Below, piece by piece: positions 1-12,200 of a stretch of DNA of 64,000 bases (its first letter is position 1; each line of letters starts with the position of its first letter). Position numbers and translations under genes: made by a program. The DNA is taken from NCBI GenBank assembly GCA_035772405.1, contig JAYKKM010000142.1, positions 2,260,501-2,324,500 of the forward strand, in the 5' to 3' direction. The DNA comes from Chrysogorgia sp. JL179-B06 (taxonomy: Eukaryota > Cnidaria > Anthozoa > Scleralcyonacea > Chrysogorgiidae). A model generated the notes under the pieces. That model searched no databases. It had not been told where the DNA came from and worked only from the letters and a program-made list of their open reading frames with translations.

Positions 1-3000
1 GCTGGGGCACTTTTTTAACATTAGGGTTAAAGCAATTTGTTCTCCATGTATTTGGAGTTTGTTCCAAATACGTTTATTCATTACCAACTTTGTTTGGTTT
101 AGGTTCCTCCAATTCATTTGCTGGGGCATTTTTTAACCTTAGGGTTAAAGCAATTTGTTCTCCATGTATTTGGAGAACTTGACTGGGGCACTGTTTTTGG
201 CTGGAGCACTGTATTTGGAGAAATTAGCTGGGCACTGTTTTTGGCTCGGGCACTGTTTTAACCTTGGGGTTAAACAATTTCTTCTCCATGTATTTGAAGA
301 ACTTGGCTGGGGCACTGTATTTGGAGAAATTGGCTGGGGCACTGTTTTAACATTAGGGTTAAAGAAATTTGTTCTCCATGTATTTGGAGTTTGTTCCTCA
401 TGTGAGGTTTATTTATTACAAACTTTGTTTGATTTAAGATCCTCAGCTTCATTGGATGGTGCGTTGTTTTAACCTTAGGGTTAATGAAATTTGTTCTCCA
501 TGTATTTGGAGTTTGTTCTTCATGCGAAGTTTATTTATTACCAATTTTGTTTGGTTTAAGGTCCTCACGTTCATTGGCTGGGGCACTGTTTTAACCTTGG
601 GGTTAAACAATTTGTTCTCCATGTATTTGAAGAACTTGGCTGGGGCACTGTTTTTGGCTGGGGCACTGTTTTAACATTAGGGTTAAAGAAATTTGTTCTC
701 CATGTATTTGGAGTTTGTTCCTCATGTGAGGTTTATTTATCACCAACTTTGTTTAGTTCACTGTTTTAACCTTAGGGTTAAAGCAATTTGTTCTCCATGT
801 ATGCGGAGTTTTAAAGCAATTTGTTCTCCATGTATTTGGAGAACTTGGCTGGGGCACTGTTTTTGGCTGGGGCACTGTATTTGGTGAAATTGGCTGGGGC
901 ATCGTTTTAATATTAGGGTTAAAGAAATTTGTTGTCCATGTATTTGGAGTGTTAAAGCAATTTGTTCTCCATGTATTTAGAGAACTCGGCTGGGACACTG
1001 TTTTTGGCTGGAGCACTGTATTTGGAGAAATTAGCTATGGCACTGTATTTGGAGAAATTAGCTGGGGCACTGTATTTGGAGAAATTAGCTGGGGCACTGT
1101 TTTAACCTTGGTGTTAAAGCAATTTGTTCTCCATGTATTTGGAGTTTTCTCCTCATGCAAGGTTAAACAGCTTTGTTTTAACGCAATTTTGTTTTGTTTT
1201 AGGTCCTCAGCTTCATTGGCTGGCGCACTTTTTTAACCTTAGGGTTAAAGCAATTTGTTCCCAGTGTATTTGGAGTTTGTTCCTCATGTGAGGTTTATTT
1301 ATCACCAACTTTGTTTAGTTTAAGGTCCTCACCTTCATTGGCTGGGGCACTGTTTTAACCTTGTGGTTAAACAATTAGTTCTCCATGTATTTAGAGAACT
1401 TGGCTGGGGCACTGATTTTGGCTGGGGTGTATTTAGAGAAATTAGCTGGAGCACTGTATTTAGAGAAATTAGCTGGGGCACTGTATTTAGAGAAATTAGC
1501 TGGGGCACTGTATTTGGGGAAATTAGCTGGGGTACTGTTTCAACCTTAGGGTTAAGCAATATGTTCTCCATGTATTTGGAGAACTTGGTTGGGGCACTGT
1601 TTTTGGCTGGGGCACAGTATTTAGTGAAATTGGCTGAGGCACTGTTTTAACATTAAGTTTAAAGAAATGTGTTCTCCATGTATTTGGAGTTTGTTCCTCG
1701 TGTGAGGTTTATTTATCACCAACTTTGTTTGATTTAAGTTCCTCCCTTCATTGGCTGGGGCACTGTTTTAACCTTAGGCTTAAAGCAATTTGTTCTCCAT
1801 GTATTTGGAGAACTTGGCTGGGGCGCTGTATTTGGAGAAATTAGCTGGGGCACCATATTTGGAGAAATTAGCTTGGGCACTGTTTTAACCTTAGGGTTAA
1901 AGCAATTTGTTCTTCATGTATGCGGAGTTTTAAAGCAATTTGTTCTCCGTGTATTTGGAGAACTTGTCTGGGGCACTATTTTTGGCTGGGGCACTGTATT
2001 TGGTGAAATTGGCTGGAGCACTGTTTTAATATTAGGGTTAAAGAAATTTGTTCTCCATGTATTTGGAGTGTTAAAGCAATTTGTTCTCCATGTATTTGGA
2101 GAACTTTGCTGGGACACTGTTTTTGGCTGGAGCACTATCTTAACCTTAGGGTTAAAGCAATATGTTCTCCATGTATTTGTAGTTTGTTCCGCATGTGAAT
2201 TTTCTTCATTACCAACTTTGTTTAGTTTACGGTCCTCACCTGCATTGGCTGTGGCACCGTTTTAACCTTAGTGTTCAAGCCATTCGTTCTCCATGTACAT
2301 GTACTTAGAGTTTGTTCCTCATGCGAAGTTTATTTATTACCAACTTTGTTTAGTTTAAGGTCCTCAGCTTCATTGGCTGGGGCACTGTTTTAACCTTAGG
2401 GTTAAAGCAATTTGTTTTCCATGTATTTGGAGTTTGTTCCTCATGTGAGGTTTATTATTCACAAACTTTGTTTGGTTTAAAGTCCTCAGCTTCATTGGCT
2501 GGGGCACTGTTTTAACCTTAGGGTGAATGCAATTTGTTCTCCATGTATATGGAGTTTGTTCCTCATGTGAGGTTTATTTATTACAAACATTGTTTGGTTT
2601 AAAGTCCTGAGCTTCATCGGCTAGGGCACTGTTTTAACCTTAGGGTTAAGCAATTGTTCTCCATGTATTTGGAGTTTGTTCCTCATGTGAGGTTTATTTA
2701 TTACCAACTTTGTCAGTTTAAGATCCTCACCTTCATTGGCTGGGGCATTCTTTTATCCTTACGGTTAAAGCAATTTGTTCTCCATGTATTTGGAGTTTTC
2801 TCCTCATGCGAGGTTAAACAGCTTTGTTTTAACACAACTTTGTTTGGTTTAAGCTCCTCAGCTTCATTGGCTGGGGCACTGTTTAACCTTAAGTGTTTAA
2901 AGCAATTTCTTCTCCATGTATTTGGAGAACTTGGCTGGCGCACTGTTTTTGGCTGGAGCACTATATTTGGAGAAATCAGCTGGGGCACTGTATTTGGAGG

Positions 3001-6000
3001 AATTAGCTGGGGCACTGTTTTAACCTTAGGATTAAACCAATTTGTTATCCATGTATTTGGAGTTTGTTCCTCATGTGAGGTTTATTTATTACAAACATTT
3101 TTTGGTTTAAAGTCCTCAGCTTCATTGGCTAGGGCACTGTTTTAACCTTAAGTGTTAAAGCAATTTCTTCTTCATGTATTTGGAGAACTTGGCTGGGGCA
3201 CTGTTTTTATCTGGAGCACTGTATTTGGAGAAATTAGCTGGGGCACTGTATTTGGAGAAATTAGCTGGGGCACCGTTTTAACCTTAGGATTAAAGCAATT
3301 GTTCTCCATGTATTTGGAGTTTGTTCCTCATGTGAGGTTTATTTATTACAAACATTGTCAGTTTAAGATCCTCACCTTCATTGGCTGGGGCACTGTTTTA
3401 ACCTTAGGGTTAAAGCAATTTGTTCTCCATGTATTTGGAGTTTTCTCCTCATGCGAGGTTAAACAGCTTTGTTTTTACACAACTTTGTTTGGTTTAAGGT
3501 CCTCAGCTTCATTGGCTAGGGCACTGTTTTAACCTTAAATGTTAAAGCAATTTCTTCTTCATGTATTTGGAGAACTTGTCTGGGGCACTGTTTTTGTCTG
3601 GAGCACTGTATTTGGAGAAATTAGCTGGGGCACTGTATTTGGAGAAATTAGCTGGGGCACAGTTTTAACCTTAGGGTTAAAGCAATTTGTTTCCCATGTA
3701 TTTGGAGTTTGCTCCTCATATGAGGTTAAAACAGATTTGTTTTAACACAACTTTGTTTGGTTTAAGGTCCTCAGCTTCATTGGCTGGGCACTGTTTTAAC
3801 CTTATGGTTAAAGCAATTTGTTCTCCATGTATTTGGAATTTGTTCCTCATGCGAAGTTTATTTATCACCAACTTTGTTTGGTTTAATGTCCTCACCTTCA
3901 TTGGCTGGGACACTGTTTTAACCTTGGGGTTAAGAAATTTGTTCTTCATGTATTTTGAGAACTTGGCTGGGACACTGTTTTTGGCTGGAGCACTGTATTT
4001 GGTGAAATTGGCTGGGGCACTTTTTTAACATTAGGGTTAAAGCAATTTGTTCTCCATGTATTTGGAGTTTGTTCCAAATACGTTTATTCATTACCAACTT
4101 TGTTTGGTTTAGGTTCCTCCAATTCATTTGCTGGGGCATTTTTTAACCTTAGGGTTAAAGCAATTTGTTCTCCATGTATTTGGAGAACTTGACTGGGGCA
4201 CTGTTTTTGGCTGGAGCACTGTATTTGGAGAAATTAGCTGGGCACTGTTTTTGGCTCGGGCACTGTTTTAACCTTGGGGTTAAACAATTTCTTCTCCATG
4301 TATTTGAAGAACTTGGCTGGGGCACTGTATTTGGAGAAATTGGCTGGGGCACTGTTTTAACATTAGGGTTAAAGAAATTTGTTCTCCATGTATTTGGAGT
4401 TTGTTCCTCATGTGAGGTTTATTTATTACAAACTTTGTTTGATTTAAGATCCTCAGCTTCATTGGATGGTGCGTTGTTTTAACCTTAGGGTTAATGAAAT
4501 TTGTTCTCCATGTATTTGGAGTTTGTTCTTCATGCGAAGTTTATTTATTACCAATTTTGTTTGGTTTAAGGTCCTCACGTTCATTGGCTGGGGCACTGTT
4601 TTAACCTTGGGGTTAAACAATTTGTTCTCCATGTATTTGAAGAACTTGGCTGGGGCACTGTTTTTGGCTGGGGCACTGTTTTAACATTAGGGTTAAAGAA
4701 ATTTGTTCTCCATGTATTTGGAGTTTGTTCCTCATGTGAGGTTTATTTATCACCAACTTTGTTTAGTTCACTGTTTTAACCTTAGGGTTAAAGCAATTTG
4801 TTCTCCATGTATGCGGAGTTTTAAAGCAATTTGTTCTCCATGTATTTGGAGAACTTGGCTGGGGCACTGTTTTTGGCTGGGGCACTGTATTTGGTGAAAT
4901 TGGCTGGGGCATCGTTTTAATATTAGGGTTAAAGAAATTTGTTGTCCATGTATTTGGAGTGTTAAAGCAATTTGTTCTCCATGTATTTAGAGAACTCGGC
5001 TGGGACACTGTTTTTGGCTGGAGCACTGTATTTGGAGAAATTAGCTATGGCACTGTATTTGGAGAAATTAGCTGGGGCACTGTATTTGGAGAAATTAGCT
5101 GGGGCACTGTTTTAACCTTGGTGTTAAAGCAATTTGTTCTCCATGTATTTGGAGTTTTCTCCTCATGCAAGGTTAAACAGCTTTGTTTTAACGCAATTTT
5201 GTTTTGTTTTAGGTCCTCAGCTTCATTGGTTGGCGCACTTTTTTAACCTTAGGGTTAAAGCAATTTGTTCCCAGTGTATTTGGAGTTTGTTCCTCATGTG
5301 AGGTTTATTTATCACCAACTTTGTTTAGTTTAAGGTCCTCACCTTCATTGGCTGGGGCACTGTTTTAACCTTGTGGTTAAACAATTAGTTCTCCATGTAT
5401 TTAGAGAACTTGGCTGGGGCACTGATTTTGGCTGGGGTGTATTTAGAGAAATTAGCTGGAGCACTGTATTTAGAGAAATTAGCTGGGGCACTGTATTTAG
5501 AGAAATTAGCTGGGGCACTGTATTTGGGGAAATTAGCTGGGGTACTGTTTCAACCTTAGGGTTAAGCAATATGTTCTCCATGTATTTGGAGAACTTGGTT
5601 GGGGCACTGTTTTTGGCTGGGGCACAGTATTTAGTGAAATTGGCTGAGGCACTGTTTTAACATTAAGTTTAAAGAAATGTGTTCTCCATGTATTTGGAGT
5701 TTGTTCCTCGTGTGAGGTTTATTTATCACCAACTTTGTTTGATTTAAGTTCCTCCCTTCATTGGCTGGGGCACTGTTTTAACCTTAGGCTTAAAGCAATT
5801 TGTTCTCCATGTATTTGGAGAACTTGGCTGGGGCGCTGTATTTGGAGAAATTAGCTGGGGCACCATATTTGGAGAAATTAGCTTGGGCACTGTTTTAACC
5901 TTAGGGTTAAAGCAATTTGTTCTTCATGTATGCGGAGTTTTAAAGCAATTTGTTCTCCGTGTATTTGGAGAACTTGTCTGGGGCACTATTTTTGGCTGGG

Positions 6001-8749
6001 GCACTGTATTTGGTGAAATTGGCTGGAGCACTGTTTTAATATTAGGGTTAAAGAAATTTGTTCTCCATGTATTTGGAGTGTTAAAGCAATTTGTTCTCCA
6101 TGTATTTGGAGAACTTTGCTGGGACACTGTTTTTGGCTGGAGCACTATCTTAACCTTAGGGTTAAAGCAATATGTTCTCCATGTATTTGTAGTTTGTTCC
6201 GCATGTGAATTTTCTTCATTACCAACTTTGTTTAGTTTACGGTCCTCACCTGCATTGGCTGTGGCACCGTTTTAACCTTAGGGTTAAAGCAATTTGTTTT
6301 CCATGTATTTGGAGTTTGTTCCTCATGTGAGGTTTATTATTCACAAACTTTGTTTGGTTTAAAGTCCTCAGCTTCATTGGCTGGGGCACTGTTTTAACCT
6401 TAGGGTGAATGCAATTTGTTCTCCATGTATATGGAGTTTGTTCCTCATGTGAGGTTTATTTATTACAAACATTGTTTGGTTTAAAGTCCTGAGCTTCATC
6501 GGCTAGGGCACTGTTTTAACCTTAGGGTTAAGCAATTGTTCTCCATGTATTTGGAGTTTGTTCCTCATGTGAGGTTTATTTATTACCAACTTTGTCAGTT
6601 TAAGATCCTCACCTTCATTGGCTGGGGCATTCTTTTATCCTTACGGTTAAAGCAATTTGTTCTCCATGTATTTGGAGTTTTCTCCTCATGCGAGGTTAAA
6701 CAGCTTTGTTTTAACACAACTTTGTTTGGTTTAAGCTCCTCAGCTTCATTGGCTGGGGCACTGTTTAACCTTAAGTGTTAAAGCAATTTCTTCTCCATGT
6801 ATTTGGAGAACTTGGCTGGCGCACTGTTTTTGGCTGGAGCACTATATTTGGAGAAATCAGCTGGGGCACTGTATTTGGAGGAATTAGCTGGGGCACTGTT
6901 TTAACCTTAGGATTAAACCAATTTGTTATCCATGTATTTGGAGTTTGTTCCTCATGTGAGGTTTATTTATTACAAACATTTTTTGGTTTAAAGTCCTCAG
7001 CTTCATTGGCTAGGGCACTGTTTTAACCTTAAGTGTTAAAGCAATTTCTTCTTCATGTATTTGGAGAACTTGGCTGGGGCACTGTTTTTATCTGGAGCAC
7101 TGTATTTGGAGAAATTAGCTGGGGCACTGTATTTGGAGAAATTAGCTGGGGCACCGTTTTAACCTTAGGATTAAAGCAATTGTTCTCCATGTATTTGGAG
7201 TTTGTTCCTCATGTGAGGTTTATTTATTACAAACATTGTCAGTTTAAGATCCTCACCTTCATTGGCTGGGGCACTGTTTTAACCTTAGGGTTAAAGCAAT
7301 TTGTTCTCCATGTATTTGGAGTTTTCTCCTCATGCGAGGTTAAACAGCTTTGTTTTTACACAACTTTGTTTGGTTTAAGGTCCTCAGCTTCATTGGCTAG
7401 GGGACTGTTTTAACCTTAAATGTTAAAGCAATTTCTTCTTCATGTATTTGGAGAACTTGCCTGGGGCACTGTTTTTGTCTGGAGCACTGTATTTGGAGAA
7501 ATTAGCTGGGGCACTGTATTTGGAGAAATTAGCTGGGGCACAGTTTTAACCTTAGGGTTAAAGCAATTTGTTTCCCATGTATTTGGAGTTTGCTCCTCAT
7601 ATGAGGTTAAAACAGCTTTGTTTTTACACAACTTTGTTTGGTTTAAGGTCCTCAGCTTCATTGGCTAGGGCACTGTTTTAACCTTAAATGTTAAAGCAAT
7701 TTCTTCTTCATGTATTTGGAGAACTTGGCTGGGACACTGTTTTTGGCTGGAGCACTGTATTTGGAGAAATTAGCTGGGCACTGTTTTTGGCTCGGGCACT
7801 GTTTTAACCTTGGGGTTAAACAATTTCTTCTCCATGTATTTGAAGAACTTGGCTGGGGCACTGTATTTGGAGAAATTGGCTGGGGCACTATTTTAACATT
7901 AGGGTTAAAGAAATTTGTTCTCCATGTATTTGGAGTTTGTTCCTCATGTGAGGTTTATTTATTACAAACTTTGTTTGATTTAAGATCCTCAGCTTCATTG
8001 GCTGGTGCGTTGTTTTAACCTTAGGGTTAATGAAATTTGTTCTCCATGTATTTGGAGTTTGTTCTTCATGCGAAGTTTATTTATTACCAATTTTGTTTGG
8101 TTTAAGGTCCTCACGTTCATTGGCTGGTGCGTTGTTTTAACCTTAGGGTTAAAGAAATTTGTTCTCCATGTATTTGGAGTTTGTTCCTCATGTGAGGTTT
8201 ATTTATCACCAACTTTGTTTAGTTCACTGTTTTAACCTTAGGGTTAAAGCAATTTGTTCTCCATGTATGCGGAGTTTTAAAGCAATTTGTTCTCCATGTA
8301 TTTGGAGAACTTGGCTGGGGCACTGTATTTGGAGAAATTGGCTGGGGCACTGTTTTAACCTTAGGGTTAAAGCAATTTGTTTTCCTGTATTTGGAGTTTG
8401 TTCCTCATGTGAGGTTTATTTATTACCAACTTTGTTTGGTTTAAGGTCCTCGGCTTCATTGGCTGGTGCGTTGTTTTAACCTTAGGGTTAAGCAATTGTT
8501 CTTCGTGTACATGTATTTGGAGTTTGTTCCTCATGCGAAGTTTATTTAAAACCAACTTTGTTTGGTTTAATGTCCCCACCTTCATTGGCTGGTGCACTGT
8601 TTTAAACTTAGGGTAAAGCAATTTGTTCTCATGTATTTGGAGTTTGTTCCTCGTGTGAGTTTAAAACAGCTTTGTTTTAACACAATTTTTTTTGTTTTAA
8701 GTCCTCAGCTTCATTGGCTGGGGCACTGTTTTAACCTATGGTTAAAGCA
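1..8749. repeat. Complex satellite array, about 120-bp units
   Basis: The block is built from imperfect units of about 120 bp; for example the CTCCATGTATTTGGAG box recurs at 374 and 494. Recurrent blocks are TTTAACCTTAGGGTTAAAGC, CTCCATGTATTTGGAG, CCTCATGTGAGG, a TTTATTTATTACCAACTTTG stretch, and GGTCCTCAGCTTCATTGGCT followed by GGGGCACTG. Between units sit runs of a 27-bp subunit (GTATTTGGAGAAATTAGCTG plus GGGCACT). Higher-order copies are clear: 1-2271 is almost identical to 4011-6281, and 2400 onward matches 6282 onward after loss of one 128-bp unit. Short open frames in the block are by-products of the repeat and differ from unit to unit. Confidence 0.95.
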
Positions 8750-9278
8750 ATTTGGCATAAAATACCATTGTATTGTTTGCTCAATAAATAAAGTGAGAAT
8801 ATCGTTATTATTGAAAATGATTATTTTAAATTATCAAATGTACTTAATTGTACTACTGAATTCGTTGCAATCTAATCCCGTATTGCACTGACAATAAAAG
8901 AAATTTTCAGTAGAATTAACTTGTGTAGAATTAATATGGCACAAAGAACCATTGTAATTGTTTGCCAAAGGTATTCAGTAAGAATAAAGTAATTATTGAA
9001 AAAGCCTTATATTAAATTATCAAATATACTTACTTGTGCTATTGACTTCTTTTCCTTCAAATCCGGTATTGCAGGCACAATAAAAGTAATTTTCAATATA
9101 ATTAACTTGTGTATCATTAATATTGTATAAAAACCAATGCAATTGTTTGCTTAAGAAATAAAGTGAGAATAACGTTAGTATGGAAAAAGCCTTCTATTAA
9201 ATTATCAAATATATTTACTTGTACTATAGAATTCATTGCCATCAAATCAGGTATTGCAATGACAATAAAAGCAATTTA
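8750..9278 (-). pseudogene. Remains of EGF-like domain exons inside the satellite
   Basis: On the minus strand three related segments (9278-9221, 9151-9036, 8965-8850) and a fourth stub (8787-8750) each read as a degenerate EGF-like domain. The best, 8965-8850, contains SLCHINST, then FFYCQCNTG. The next, 9151-9036, contains FYCACNTGFEG and is followed by a donor-like GTAAGT. Each is preceded by a T-rich tract ending in AG (TTTATTTCTTAAG), as expected for short exons in an EGF-repeat gene. Cysteines are lost (Q for C before VNST) and frames are broken. The outer two copies are cut by the flanking satellite. Related copies lie at 27,226-27,530. The homology to EGF exons is read by eye. Confidence 0.5.
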
Positions 9279-12200
9279 CAGAGGTTTAATGATTACCAAT
9301 TTTGTTTGGTTTAAGCTCCTCAGCTTCATTGGCTGGTGCGTTGTTTTAACCTTAGGATTAAAGCAATTTGTTCTCCATGTATTTGGAGAACTTGGCTGGG
9401 GCAGTGTTTTAACATTAGGGTTAAACAATTTGTTCTCCATCTATTTGGAGTTTGTTCGTCATGTAAGGTTTATTTATCACCAACTTTGTTTAGTTTACGG
9501 TCCTCACCTGCATTGGCTGTGGCACTCTTTTAACCTTGGCGTTAAGCAATTGTTCTTCGTGCACATGTATTTGGAGTTTGTCCCTAATGTGAGGTTTATT
9601 TATTACCAACTTTGTTTAGTTTAAGGTCCTCAGCTTCATTGGCTGGGGCACTGTTTTAACCTTAGGGTTAAAGCAATTTGTTCTCCATGTATTTGGAGAA
9701 ATTGGCTGGGGCACTGTTTTAACCTTAGCGTTAAAGCAATTTGTTTTCCATGTATTTGGAGTTTGTTCCTCATGTGAGGTTTATTTATTACAAACTTTGT
9801 TTGGTTTAAAGTCCTCAGTTTCATTGGCTAGGGCACTGTTTTAACCTTAGGGTTAAGCAATTGTTCTCCATGTATTTGGAGATTGTTCCTCATGTGACGT
9901 TTATTTATCACCAACTTTGTTTGGTTTAAGGTCCTCGGCTTCATTGGCTGGTGCGTTGTTTTTACCTTAGGCTTAAAGCAATTTGTTCTCCATGTATTTG
10001 GAGTGTTAAAGCAATTTGTTCTCCATGTATTTGGAGAACTTTTCTGGGATACTGTTTTTGGCTGGAGCACTGTATTTGGATAAATTAGCTGGGGTACTGT
10101 ATTTGGAGAAATTAGCTGGGCACTGGTTTAACCTTATGGTTAAAGCAATTTGTTCTCCATGTATTTGGAGTTTGTTCCTCATGTGAGGTTTATTTATTAG
10201 TAAATTTGTTTGGTTTAAGGTCCTCAGCTTCATTGGCTGGGGCACTGTTTTAACCTTGGGGATAAGCAGTTGTTCTCCATGTACATGTATTTGGAGTTTG
10301 TTCCTCATGCGAGGTTTATTTATTACCAACTTTGTTTAGTTTAAGGTCGTAAGCTTCATTGGCTGGGGCACTGTTTTAACCTTGGGGATAAGCAATTGTT
10401 CTCCATGTACATGCATTTGGAGTTTGTTCCTCATGCGATGTTTATTTATTACCAACTTCATTGGCTGGGGCACTGTTTTAACCTTAGGGTTAATGCAATT
10501 TGTTCTCAATGTATTTGGAGAACTTGGCTGGGGCACTGTTTTTGGCTGGAGCAGTGTGTTTGGAGAAATTAGCTGGGGCACTGTATTTGGAGAAATTAGC
10601 TTGGTCACTGTTTTAACCTTAGGGTTAAAGCAATTTGTTCTCCATGTATTTGGAGTTTGTTCCTGATGCGAAGTTTATTTATTACCAACTTTGTTTAGTT
10701 TAAGGTCCTCAGCTTCATTGGCTGGGGCACTGTTTTAACCTTAGGGTTAAAGCAATTTGTTCTCCATGTATTTGGAGAAATTGGCTAGGGCACTGTTTTA
10801 ACCTTAGGGTTAAAGCAATTTGTTTTCCATGTATTTGGAGTTTGTTCCTCATGTGAGGTTTATTTATTACAAACTTTGTTTGGTTAAAAGTCGTCAGCTT
10901 CATTGGCTGGGGCACTGTTTTAACCTTAGGGTGAATGCAATTTGTTCTCCATGTATATGGAGTTTGTTCCTCATGTGAGGTTTATTTATTACCAACTTTC
11001 TTTGGTTTTAGGTCCTCAGTTTCATTGGCTGGCGCACTGTTTTAACCTTAGGGTTAAGCAATTGTTCTTCGTGTACATGTATTTGGAGTTCGTTCCTCAT
11101 GCGAAGTTTATTTATTACCAACTTTGTTTGTTTACGCTCCTCACCTTCATTGGCTAGGGCACTGTTTTAACCTTAGGATTAGAGCAATTTGTTCTCCATG
11201 TACATGTATTTGGAGTTTGTTCCTCTTTATTACCAACTTTCTTTCGTTTTAGGTCCTCAGCTTCATTGGCTGGGGCAATGTTTTAAACTTGGGGTTAAGC
11301 AATTTGTTCTCCATGTTTGTTGCTCATGTGAGGTTTATTTATTACCACTTTGTTTAGTTTAAGGTCCTCAGCTTCATTGGCTGTTGCACGGGTTTAAACT
11401 GAGGGTAAAACAATTTGTTTTCCATGTATTTGGAGTTTGTTACCAACTTTGTTCAGTTTAAGGTCCTCACCTTCATTGGCAGGTGCACTGTTTTAAACTT
11501 AGCGTTAAAGAAAAACATTTTCCATATATTTGGAGTTTGTTCCTCTTGTGAGGTTTATTTATTACCAATTTTGTTCAGTTTAAGGTTCTCGCCTTCATTG
11601 GTTGCTGCACTGTTTTAAACTTAGGGTAAAGCAATTTGTTTTCCATGTATTTGGAGTTTGTTCCTCTTGTGAGGTTTATTTATTACCAATTTTGTTCAGT
11701 TTAAGGTCCTCATCTTCATTGGCTGGGGCACTGTTTTAACCTTGGGGTTAAACAATTTGTTCTCCATTTATTTGGAGAAATTGGCTGGGGCACTGTTTTA
11801 ACATTAGGTTTAAAGAAATGTGTTATCCATGTATTTGGAGTTTGTTCCTCATGTGAGGTTTATTTATCACCAACTTTATTTAGTTTAACGTCCTCAGCTT
11901 CATTGGCTTGGGCACTGTTTCAACCTTAGGGTTAAAGCAATTTGTTCTCCATGTATTTGGAGTTTGTTCCTCGTGTGAAGTTTATTTATCACCAACTTTG
12001 TTTAGTTTAACGTCCTCAGCTTCATTGGCTAGGGCACTGTTTTTACCTTAGGCTTAAAGCAATTTGTTCTCCATGTATTTGGAGTGTTAAAGCAATTTGT
12101 TCTCCATGTATTTGGAGAACTTTTCTGGGACACTTAGCTGGGGTACTGTATTTGGAGAAATTAGCTGGGCACTGTTTTAACCTTATGGTTAAAGCAATTT

